The notes under the pieces are model-generated. The model searched no databases. It saw only the letters and a list, made by a program, of their open reading frames with translations, and had not been told where the DNA came from. Below, one piece after another: positions 53,362-63,187 of a stretch of 64,000 bases of DNA. This stretch comes from Macrothele yani. Lineage: Eukaryota > Arthropoda > Arachnida > Araneae > Macrothelidae. The DNA is taken from assembly GCA_039090855.1 (NCBI GenBank), contig CM076991.1, forward strand, positions 106,094,021 through 106,158,020, in the 5' to 3' direction. Numbering within the stretch: the first letter of the stretch is position 1; each line of letters starts with the position of its first letter. Position numbers and translations under genes: made by a program.

Positions 53362-54063
53362 ATTTTAGGCGTCCCAACCACAGACAGAACGACGACACGC
53401 AATGCTGTTCACAGCAACGACTACCACTTTATATCCCTTTCGACTGAGTGCGACTTTAAACAAGTGACATAGCTGCCGCAGCGCATGCGTTTATGCAAAT
53501 ATTGCAAAACTTTCGACTTACCCTCGGTAAATTGTTCTGTGCTATATCCCATAAAAGAAAGTGCAGCATGACCCCTTCTTTTCTCAAGAAAACGCTGTAA
53601 CGGGAAGTTCTTATTTCCATATGCTAATTGTTTGATGCCTCAACTGTACGAATACAGTGACAACTTCATTTTCTAACAGGATGGAGCACCATCAAACTGG
53701 CATCCGATGCTGTTAAAAGTTACCAATAGACGAAAATCTTCCGCAGTGCTGGATTGGCCGCACAACAGGCGACATACTCATATGTTGGCCACCACGAAGT
53801 CTGGATCAAACACCTTCATGGGGCTTAGTTAGGTGTTCGTTCCTCCCCTTCAGGTTAATTTAACTGATCTGAAACAACGTATCACAACGACTATTGCTAG
53901 AGTTGATGAAGATACGCAAACGCGGGTTAGGCAAGAATTCGACTACAGCGTTGGTATATGTCATGTGACAAAGGGTGCACACATCGAACATCTGACAGTT
54001 GCTGTAACAAACTTCAAGAGTTTTCCCATCAAAACGGTGCAACGTGATTGTAGATATCTTAAA

Positions 54064-54929
54064 TAGTTTTTGTTTTATAAAATGTTGAAACTGTATTTCA
54101 TTTAAAATAACACTGTATATTCGAAAGAGACGTATAGATGCGGAGGCATCATTACACAGATTTAATGACATGTCAGTTGGACGGACAACCTGATACTTCT
54201 TACTTCAAAAGACAAGCCTGAAAGAAAAAGCTTTTTTCTCCCCAATGCCGAAGCATCGGGAAAGAAGGGAATAAAAATGGTAACGTGTCCCCGGAATAAT
54301 TTCTGATTGGTTTGCTGTACGGATGTTGATCCGTACGTGATAACGCATTTGTAACTAATGGGTTTAATCTTTGGCTTGTAAAGCTCTAGCAAAGATTGGA
54401 AATCCACAAGAAGGAGCAACTTACACCGAACAGCACGCCCTCTAATAACATGTTAGCAATCAATAAAGGCACAGGAGCAGGCACGTATCTCATCGACGTT
54501 AAACTGAAAGATATGAAAAATGCAAACAAGGTCCTTTGAAAATAATTTATTCGCATTTGTTCGTACGATGACAGGAGAACCGATCAAAAGGCGAATGACT
54601 AAAGCAAAATAAAAATGTTTTTTACTTTAATTCAGGAAATGTAAAGAGTATCACGAAAGGAGGGAATTTCATTTTTCAAAAGAACCTGGACAGAATAAAC
54701 AAAACCGAGTTTTCTAGAGATTCCTTTTTTTTATTCTCCATTGTTTCTTGAAGCGAAATTTAAGAGACGGAAAATGGAAATGGCTGATTTATGCTTGAAA
54801 CAGTAACTCATAATACAACTTTTAGTAATTCCGATTGTTTCACGTCTTTTGTAAAAAAAAAAAAAAAAGAAAAAAAGAAAAAAAGATTGTGCTTATGTTA
54901 TCGGTTAGTCCGTGTCCGTCTGTAGACAC
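54064..54929. other. No recognisable gene
   Basis: An A-rich run interrupted by G near 54854-54884. Frames 53860-54171 and 54162-54419 (minus) show no known domain. Confidence 0.5.
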
Positions 54930-56805
54930 CACATCTCTGCAACTATTAGCCCGATTTGAAAAATTCCTTTTGCATCGGGAAGTTTGAAATACGCCTACAA
55001 TGATCCTTCATTTCTTTTCTTTTCTTTTCTTTTTTTTTTAATATGTACAATTTTGCCACTAGAGGGCGTAAATGCAGAAATCGAATTCAAAATACATTTT
55101 ATTCCATATATTTGCTTCTAAACATCCAATTGGAAAAATTATTTCACCTTTCGATTCCATATACGTCGAAGATTATTTTACTACTGAGACATTTTCTCAA
55201 GTTACGCATAGATTTTCTGCTAGGGGGCGTTAAAGTAAATTGCGTTTTACCCGATATCTCTACTTCTAAAACTCCGATTTGGAAAAAAAATTTCTTCAGA
55301 GGATACAGCTCCTCATGCAACATCTTTTGCATATAATTTCTAAATTTTGGTAAAGAATGGTTTGGCCACCAGGGGGCATAAGTGTTAATTTCTGCTTCTG
55401 ATGTATTTGCCACAAAATCTGGGCATCTAAAGTCTCATCGAAGAAATTCGTTCGTGGACCAATGTCACTCACGTCGATATACCTTTTCGGAATATTTTCT
55501 TCTTAAGATATTGTATGGGTCTCCGCCATGCAGGGGAGTAGACGTACATCATATTTTTGTCTATATCTCTCCTTCTAATAGTCCGATTAAAAAAAGTCCT
55601 TCTTTATTGGATAGTTTCCGGTGCGACATGTTTTTCAGATAATTTCAATTTTTTTTAAGTAATTTATACTTTCCGCTAGGGGGCGCAACGGCAAATTGCG
55701 TTTTCCCGCGATATCTCTGCTTCTAAAACTCGGATTTGAAAAATTCTTTCTGCACCGGATACAGCTCCTGATGGGAATCTTTTGCATATAATTTCTAATT
55801 TTTGGTAAAAAATTGTTTGGCTACCAGGGGGCTTAAGTCTTAATCTCCGCTTCTGATGTATTTGCAGCAAAATCTGAGCTTCCAAAATGTCAACTGAAAA
55901 AATTCGTTTGTGGACCGATACTACTCGCTCGCATCGATAAACCTATCCGGAATATTTTCTTCTTAAAATAACGCATGGTATTTCCGGCAGGGGGAGTAGA
56001 TGTATATCTTATTTTTGTCAATATCTCTACTTCTAAGAGTCAGATTTGAAAAAATCCTTCTTTGTTGAATAGCGTTTCTGGTGCGAAATGTTTTTCATAT
56101 AATTTCAAAATTTTCAAGTAACTTATAGACTTTCCGCTAGAGGGCATTAAGGAAAATTGCGTTTTCCCCTATATTTCTGCTTTTAAAACTCCGATTTGAA
56201 AAATTCTTTCTGTATCGCATGCAACTCCTGATGGGAAATGTTTTTCATATAATTTCTAATATTTGCTAAAGAATAGTTTGGCGACCAGGGGGCATAAGTG
56301 TTAATTTCTGTTTCTGATGTATTTGCAGCAAAATCTGAGCTCCTGAAAACTCGACTAAAAAAAAAATATTTCCTGGACCGATCACGCTCACATCGAAAAA
56401 TGAGAATACTTTCTTCTTAAAACAATGCATGCTGTTCCCGCCAGGGGACATAGATGCATATCTTATATTTGTCGATATCTTTGCTTCTAAGGGTCGATTT
56501 CAAAAATTCTTTCTTTGTTGGGAGAGCGTTTCCACTGTGAAATGTCGAAATGTTTCTCATATAATTTAAAATTTTTCTTAACGCACAAGTCTACAACCAG
56601 AACGCGTAAGTTCACGATTCCGTTTACAGCAAGATCTGGGAGATTGAAAACCCGATTGAATATTTTTTCTTCGGTCAGATACTATTGTTTTCCATACCAG
56701 TTCCATTGACTTTGAATAGCTTTGATAAATTTAATTCGCATCAGAACGGATTCAAAGACGTGCTCATCGCACTCGAAAAGTTGGAGTCATCTTTCTTGTT
56801 ACATA
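54930..56805 (+). repeat. Tandem array with a CTCF-like core in every subunit
   Basis: A higher-order unit of about 458 bp (CTAGGGGGCG at 55220, 55677, CTAGAGGGCA at 56137) is made of three ~153-bp subunits. Each starts with a CC..[CT]AG.GGGC-type word and shares GATATCTCTGCTTCTAA and CGATTTGAAAAATTC-type phrases. Cores start at 55056, 55217, 55366, 55525, 55673, 55821, 55984, 56134, 56282 and 56437, all on the plus strand. A related fragment lies at 6910-7290. Confidence 0.9.
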
Positions 56806-56884
56806 ATTTACAAAGGGTGATTGTGAGATGAAACGAAAAAACCCTGAACTCTGACCTTAGCGGTATATATATATATATATATAT
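56806..56884. repeat. (TA)n junction next to the Penelope-like array
   Basis: A (TA)n run (about 56865-56883) directly borders the 3' end of the Naiad element. Confidence 0.7.
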
Positions 56885-58583
56885 AAGAGCAAAACTGAAG
56901 ACTAAGGAAAAAATTTTAGAATTTAAAACGAAGGGTGCAAAATAACCTGAAAATCAAAACGCGCAACGCAGCAGTTTTGAAAATTCAGAATTCACATACT
57001 ATAAAGATACCTAAGCAAAAAAATACATATATAATTTTGACTCACACCTAGTACAACATAGAAAAGGTTATGTATCTACCTGCGTGAGTAAAAGGAGAAA
57101 AGAAAAAAAAGAAAATAAAACAACTGAATGTAGAAGGTGTCGAGAATACTGAGCCTTGGCTTTATCAAGGACCAGCAAAAACTCTGCATTTTCTCACTTC
57201 CACAAAGACCTAGTTGGAAATGGGTTTCTGCAAGGCCATAGATGCAAGTAACATTCCCACCTAAAATAGTTTAAAAAAATATATATATAAGTCATGTCCT
57301 CCGTAGAGTAGCATGACCTAGCACTAGTTAACAATTTCGCTTGCATCCATTAACCTTCATGGCCCGACCCATGCTCTTCATCTGTTACTATTAAACAGAG
57401 AGAAGAAGATTAAAGAGAACTCAAGCTGTGAGAGTGACATAATAAATAGAAATGATTTTCAGCTATAACGAAATTCCAAGTTCGTTTGAGAGAGAATTTA
57501 AACCTGAAAAACAAATTTTACATTGCAATTAAAAAAGGAAATGTTAATTTATAACGAACAGATTTTTGAAAGAAAACTTGAGTCTAAAACCCCCTACTCT
57601 ACAACTTATGACAGCACGAAAACGAGAATAAGTTAAAGATAATAATTAACTAAAGAAAACTTTGTGAAAGTTATATACCTTAAACAGTTAGTTGCAATAT
57701 GTACAAAGTATTTCAGCAGTGCTTTAAGTGCATAATTAATTAGTTATTAAGAACTTAACTACTTTGAAAAAACAGCGCATAGACAGCGCATAGAAAAGGA
57801 ACAAGCTTAGCCATCTTCTGTTCCTAGGTACCACAAAAGACGCTCAAAGTTACAAAGAAAAGTAAGAGTTAAAACCCGCATAAATGTTAACAGACAAACC
57901 AATGCTTAAAAGCTGAAAAGCTAAAAAACGACAGAGAAAGGTACATGAAGTACAAACATTGAACTTATAAAACCTAGAACCCAAAAACAAGGAAGAGAGC
58001 TTACCCCTTGAGTTACAAAAACTTTTCTCCTCACAAGAGGAGAACATGGCTGACCTCTTCCGCCACTCCCTAGACGCTGGGGGGCAGTGAGGGTGGGGCT
58101 GATGGCCTCCTCATACAGCAAGAAACCAACGCGCGGAGATTTTAACCAGAGAAAAAAATATATAAACTTAAGACTGTGGATCTGTATGATCAGAATGAGC
58201 AGAATTAACTCTCCAGAATACATGAGAAATATTATAAAATACACGAGCAGTTTATTTAATAATCTTTGCATGTATTAAATCACCTTAGTGAGCTTCTATA
58301 GATTAATCAGAATCTTATTAATTTTAATGTTGGTTTTACTATTTTTAGTATAGCTATCCTAGTGATGAATAACTGGTTTTCTTTTTATTTGTTTTTATTT
58401 TCTTTTATAAACAGATTTTTAAGCTTTTTTTGTGATTTTGTTTATATTATTTAATTTTTTTTGTTTTAATAGGACCGTCATATCCATAGCACTAAGGTTC
58501 CTTTAGGTAGTTAATAGGCATCCTCTAGCCAACTTCCTTACGGCTTTGATTGGTCAGAATCATATTATTAACTGTGTAGAAAA
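56885..58583 (-). repeat. Naiad downstream repeat (pseudo-LTR), copy 1
   Basis: Non-coding as a whole. On the minus strand a frame MFSSCEEKSFCNSRG (58047) runs into AAGGGGTAAGCTCTC, which looks like a 5' splice donor (near 58008). Penelope-like elements are known to carry introns in this region, so a short 5' exon is possible. I found no clear hammerhead ribozyme core. Confidence 0.75.
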
Positions 58584-61052
58584 TTAAAGCAGATCTGCCA
58601 ACCTTACTCTATTATTCAGAATAATTTTTCTTAAAGTTCTTTTGATGAAAGAAGAAGGAATTTCGTTCTCTAGAAAACTTTCTAATAGTATATTAATGTG
58701 GTAATTGAAGTCCAAATTGTTGCTGCAAATTCTTGAAATTCTTAGGACCTGAGAAATTAGTACATTCTCAATTACTTTGGTTGAAATGTTATTATTCCAG
58801 TGTAGATATTTAATTACTTTGAAAGGAAAATTAACTCTTTTATCAAAGAGGCTAATAGATGGGTTACCTCTGTTGAGCTTAATGCTTAAGTCTAGGAACT
58901 CAAGTTCCTGATTACTGTGGTTGGTTTTACATAAGTTAAGAGAGCTAGGATAGATATTATCAAAATCACTCTCTATAACTTCGGAATTATTGATACACAG
59001 CAGATCATCAATATATCTAAAAGTGTAAAGGTAGTTATCTGAGCAGGTGGGGTGATTTTTAATGAATTTATATTCCTTAAAGAACAGGAATAGATTAGCG
59101 ATATTCGTGGACGTTGATGTTCCCATTGGAATACCGTTCACTTGCTTATAGAGAGTATTATTATATAAGATATGGTTATTTTTTATGCAGCAATTGAGAT
59201 AAGAGTTCCAAGTTCCTACATCAACAAATTGGTTAAGTTTAAATTCTGCATACAGCTCTTTAAAGGTAGTGATTATATCTGATAGAGGCAGATTAGTATA
59301 TAGGTTTTCAAAATCATAACTATTAATATCTAGGGGACACACTTTGAGTATAGTAGAAATTACTTCTGCATTATTATTAATTATCCAAAAATCTCTGTAC
59401 ATCAAGTTAGAACAGTTTCTAATGTGTTTCAAAACCTTCTTTAAGACATCTTCAAAAGCAAGATCTATTTTCTTTTTATGACTCCTTACTCCACTAGCTA
59501 TGAACCTGAACTTCACAGGATCCTTATGAAACTTAACCGTTGCAAAAAGAAATGGAAATTCAGGCCCATATCTTCTAGTTTGCGGAATTTTAAGTTTCTT
59601 GAAGAATGCCTTAAACCGATTTTCTAACTGCTTGGTAGAATAACTTACGGGCTCGTATGTTACTCTATTATTGAGTTCCATAGTTAACAATTCAAAATAG
59701 AACTTCTTACAGATAATTGCAAAATTATTGCTAGCTTTATCCGTAGTGGTAAAAATAAATTGGTCTTGTAGTTTGGAGAGTGACCTTTTAGCTTCTCCAG
59801 AGAAAAAGAGATTTCTGTCGAAACAAAAGTCCAGACCTGCCAACTCACCGGTGAAGCTATTGATTATATTATATTTCCATTCTGCGAAGGCCTCAATAGG
59901 CTGATTGTACGTTAAACTGGTTTTTACGATGTACTTATTTACATCTTGAGTGAAGCTCTCAAGAATCCTTTCTTTGGAAATTGTGAAGGAAGGTCTGAAA
60001 TTAGAGCCATACTCTAATAAATTCCTAAGCTTTTCATTTTCAACAAAACTCAAGTTTCCGGTGATAATATGGTTGTAATTCTTATCATAGTGAACTGTTT
60101 CTTTATGTTCATCACAAGAACAAGTAGTAATTACAGGAATGTAGCTCGAAGAGTTAAGTTTGTAGTTTTTAACTATTGACCCTAAGGTCTTAACATATTT
60201 AAAACTTACAATAGACTGGTGCCTGTGGATGGGAAAAAAAATTGCATTATTGTAGAACAGCTTCCTTACATTGAGATTATCGTAGGCTTTATTTAGGAAC
60301 CTGATGGTAACAAAATTACTGGAAAATTCTTTAAGAGAAATTTTATCTTTAAGAATATGTTTAAGAATGTCCAGAACCAAAGCAAAAACATGCTTATCAA
60401 CATGGTCAGCAGTTTCATTCCAGAATTTGAAAAAACATTTAAGGACAGAGTGCTTGAAGGACTTGAGAATTTTGTAAGTATTTTTAACAAAATTAGTGCC
60501 AGTTTTAAAGCTTTCCAGAGTTTTTAGCAAGTTAGCAAAATCAACTTTGCTTGATGTGCGAAATAACCTCTGTCCTCTATTACCTCTAGAGCAGCTCTTA
60601 TTATTAACAAGAAAGAAGAGTTCACGAATTGAAAATTTATGCTGATTATGCTTATTGTCAGATAGAGTGGAATTAAGGCCATAGGGATAAAGAGACTGAT
60701 GCTGCAAAATTTCAAGGGATTCAGTTTCTAGCCGAGCATAGAGGTCAGGGATAATATGTAGTACCTCTATTTTCACTTTGTCAAAACCATGAGTATGGAA
60801 ATGCTCTAATTCAAAGGTAGAGTACTGGTTGGCGTTTGTGGAGGGGTTCACTCCTGAATTAGAGAACTTGTTTACTAGAGACCTGTGACCATTAATCCTA
60901 AGATGAAGAGGATTTTTACTTTGGCCAATATAGCTAAGGTTGCAGACAGTACAGGTGAGCTTATAGATGGTATTGTAGGCTTTGCAAAACTTGTTGGAGC
61001 AATTATCCTCAACAGAAGAATACAGGTTAGGATCTGCAGATTTACATGTCAA
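58584..61052 (-). CDS. Naiad-type Penelope-like protein: N-terminal GIY-YIG endonuclease plus reverse transcriptase
   Basis: An uninterrupted 822-codon frame; the open frame extends upstream to a TGA at 61068-61070 without an ATG, so the true start is unknown. A cysteine-rich stretch (Cys 3, 18, 23, 34, 37) leads into a GIY-YIG-like nuclease. It shows TIYKLTC and YIGQS near residues 28-45, an Arg/His in LRINGH near 55, and a Glu-containing ARLETESLEILQ block followed by YPYGLN near 105-125. The reverse transcriptase occupies the C-terminal half: DFENLYTNLP near 580, GIPMGTSTSTNIANL near 645, YIDDLL near 680 and LEFLDL near 720. In classic Penelope elements the GIY-YIG domain is C-terminal; the N-terminal position is the permuted order described for Naiad and Chlamys elements. 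The residues expected for catalysis are visible in both domains, so this may be a coding-competent copy. Confidence 0.92.
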   Translation of the reverse strand: MTCKSADPNLYSSVEDNCSNKFCKAYNTIYKLTCTVCNLSYIGQSKNPLHLRINGHRSLVNKFSNSGVNPSTNANQYSTFELEHFHTHGFDKVKIEVLHIIPDLYARLETESLEILQHQSLYPYGLNSTLSDNKHNQHKFSIRELFFLVNNKSCSRGNRGQRLFRTSSKVDFANLLKTLESFKTGTNFVKNTYKILKSFKHSVLKCFFKFWNETADHVDKHVFALVLDILKHILKDKISLKEFSSNFVTIRFLNKAYDNLNVRKLFYNNAIFFPIHRHQSIVSFKYVKTLGSIVKNYKLNSSSYIPVITTCSCDEHKETVHYDKNYNHIITGNLSFVENEKLRNLLEYGSNFRPSFTISKERILESFTQDVNKYIVKTSLTYNQPIEAFAEWKYNIINSFTGELAGLDFCFDRNLFFSGEAKRSLSKLQDQFIFTTTDKASNNFAIICKKFYFELLTMELNNRVTYEPVSYSTKQLENRFKAFFKKLKIPQTRRYGPEFPFLFATVKFHKDPVKFRFIASGVRSHKKKIDLAFEDVLKKVLKHIRNCSNLMYRDFWIINNNAEVISTILKVCPLDINSYDFENLYTNLPLSDIITTFKELYAEFKLNQFVDVGTWNSYLNCCIKNNHILYNNTLYKQVNGIPMGTSTSTNIANLFLFFKEYKFIKNHPTCSDNYLYTFRYIDDLLCINNSEVIESDFDNIYPSSLNLCKTNHSNQELEFLDLSIKLNRGNPSISLFDKRVNFPFKVIKYLHWNNNISTKVIENVLISQVLRISRICSNNLDFNYHINILLESFLENEIPSSFIKRTLRKIILNNRVRLADLL

Positions 61053-61070
61053 ACAACGTTTGTCATTTCA

Positions 61071-61458
61071 TAACTTTAGATTACCTTTGCCAGCGAGTTC
61101 ATACACTATGGGAAAGGGTGCTAGCCTAACCGAAGGCGGGAGGACTTAAAATATCTGAGCTGACCTCCAATCCTTTCATCGTCCTTAGAACTCCACTTGG
61201 GCCAAAACATACAAATTCTGAGCAAACCAACTAGGAAAAACTTTTTAGAAATAAGCAGTCCAAGAAAAGACCAAACTCGAGTATAAACTACACTCCAAAA
61301 AGCTGCATCCAAAACATACTAAAAAGAAAAATTAGAAAATGAAAAAAACCTCAAGTAAAAAAATAGTAATAAAAAAATAATAATAATAAAAAATAATAAA
61401 ACATTTCAACTAGAATTTGCGCATGAGCTGCTAAATAATAAATTGAAATTAGTTACTT
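61071..61458 (-). other. Naiad 5' leader
   Basis: AT-rich, with ATT repeats near 61365-61400. A minus-strand frame (61312-61121) holds no known domain. Upstream of the ORF stop at 61068 the minus strand reads YELAGKGNLKL in frame, so the coding region may once have extended into this leader. Confidence 0.5.
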
Positions 61459-63187
61459 AAGAGCAAAACTGAAGACTAAGGAAAAAATTTTAGAATTTAA
61501 AACGAAGGGTGCAAAATAACCTGAAAATCAAAACGCGCAACGCAGCAGTTTTGAAAATTCAGAATTCACATACTATAAAGATACCTAAGCAAAAAAATAC
61601 ATATATAATTTTGACTCACACCTAGTACAACATAGAAAAGGTTATGTATCTACCTGCGTGAGTAAAAGGAGAAAAGAAAAAAAAAGAAAATAAAACAACT
61701 GAATGTAGAAGGTGTCGAGAATACTGAGCCTTGGCTTTATCAAGGACCAGCAAAAACTCTGCATTTTCTCACTTCCACAAAGACCTAGTTGGAAATGGGT
61801 TTCTGCAAGGCCATAGATGCAAGTAACATTCCCACCTAAAATAGTTTAAAAAACATATATATAAGTCATGTCCTCCGTAGAGTAGCATGACCTAGCACTA
61901 GTTAACAATTTCGCTTGCATCCATTAACCTTCATGGCCCGACCCATGCTCTTCATCTGTTACTATTAAACAGAGAGAAGAAGATTAAAGAGAACTCAAGC
62001 TGTGAGAGTGACATAATAAATAGAAATGATTTTCAGCTATAACGAAATTCCAAGTTCGTTTGAGAGAGAATTTAAACCTGAAAAACAAATTTTACATTGC
62101 AATTAAAAAAGGAAATGTTAATTTATAACGAACAGATTTTTGAAAGAAAACTTGAGTCTAAAACCCCCTACTCTACAACTTATGACAGCACGAAAACGAG
62201 AATAAGTTAAAGATAATAATTAACTAAAGAAAACTTTGTGAAAGTTATATACCTTAAACAGTTAGTTGCAATATGTACAAAGTATTTCAGCAGTGCTTTA
62301 AGTGCATAATTAATTAGTTATTAAGAACTTAACTACTTTGAAAAAACAGCGCATAGACAGCGCATAGAAAAGGAACAAGCTTAGCCATCTTCTGTTCCTA
62401 GGTACCACAAAAGACGCTCAAAGTTACAAAGAAAAGTAAGAGTTAAAACCCGCATAAATGTTAACAGACAAACCAATGCTTAAAAGCTGAAAAGCTAAAA
62501 AACGACAGAGAAAGGTACATGAAGTACAAACATTGAACTTATAAAACCTAGAACCCAAAAACAAGGAAGAGAGCTTACCCCTTGAGTTACAAAAACTTTT
62601 CTCCTCACAAGAGGAGAACATGGCTACAAACCTCTTCCGCCACTCCTAGACGCTGGGGGGCAGTGAGGGTGGGGCTGATGGCCTCCTCATACAGCAAGAA
62701 ACCAACGCGCGGAGATTTTAACCAGAGAAAAAAATATATAAACTTAAGACTGTGGATCTGTATGATCTGAATGAGCAGAATTAACTCTCCAGAATACATG
62801 AGAAATATTATAAAATACACGAGCAGTTTATTTAATAATCTTTGCATGTATTAAATCACCTTAGTGAGCTTCTATAGATTAATCAGAATCTTATTAATTT
62901 TAATGTTGGTTTTACTATTTTTAGTATAGCTATCCTAGTGATGAATAACTGGTTTTCTTTTTTATTTGTTTTTATTTTCTTTTATAAACAGATTTTTAAG
63001 CTTTTTTGTGATTTTGTTTATATTATTTAATTTTTTTTGTTTTAATAGGACCGTCATATCCATAGCACTAAGGTTCCTTTAGGTAGTTAATAGGCATCCT
63101 CTAGCCAACTTCCTTACGGCTTTGATTGGTCAGAATCATATTATTAACTGTGTAGAAAATTAAAGCAGATCTGCCAACCTTACTCTA
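61459..63187 (-). repeat. Naiad repeat (pseudo-LTR), copy 2, upstream of the first ORF
   Basis: Nearly identical to 56885-58583. Differences include GGCTACAAACC against GGCTGACC near 62625 and one missing base in CACTCCTAG. It lies upstream of the intact ORF and downstream of the second one. Confidence 0.88.

Larger units (their letters stand above)
51996..53527 (-). mobile_element. mariner transposon with triplicated 3' end
   Basis: TA lies outside both ends (51994-51995, 53528-53529). The right end, reverse-complemented, starts CCGAGGGTAAGTCGAAAGTT; the left end starts CAGATGGTGAGTCGAAAGAT. The left (3') terminal ~144 bp occurs three times in tandem, so a terminal repeat recurs at 52144 and 52287. 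It interrupts another transposase gene. Confidence 0.88.
51713..54063 (+). pseudogene. DDE transposase of a broad arthropod type, split by a mariner
   Basis: The N-terminal piece (51713-51995) reads IPQPIVWKILRKRLKM, CKLRLLQSLSDNDR, then RVIFSDESIIHISRKVN with the first catalytic Asp and IWGTKN. The C-terminal piece after the mariner (53530-54063) includes a QDGAPSNWH second Asp block, where a stop replaces the residue before Gln. It ends VNLTDLKQRITTTIARVDED and GAHIEHL, a C-terminus I associate with IS630/Tc1/mariner-related transposases common in arthropods. The third catalytic block is too degraded to read. No terminal repeats were found, and the 5' part is lost at the SINE junction. Confidence 0.75.

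Noticed and set aside
57921..58271. 116-residue hydrophobic minus-strand frame in the Naiad repeat
   Set aside because: It lies in the non-coding pseudo-LTR, is not preserved in length in the second copy (62605-62847), and shows no recognised domain.
56885..58583. Hammerhead ribozyme in the Naiad repeat
   Set aside because: Some Penelope-like elements carry one, but I found no CTGATGA core with a correctly placed GAAA on either strand here.
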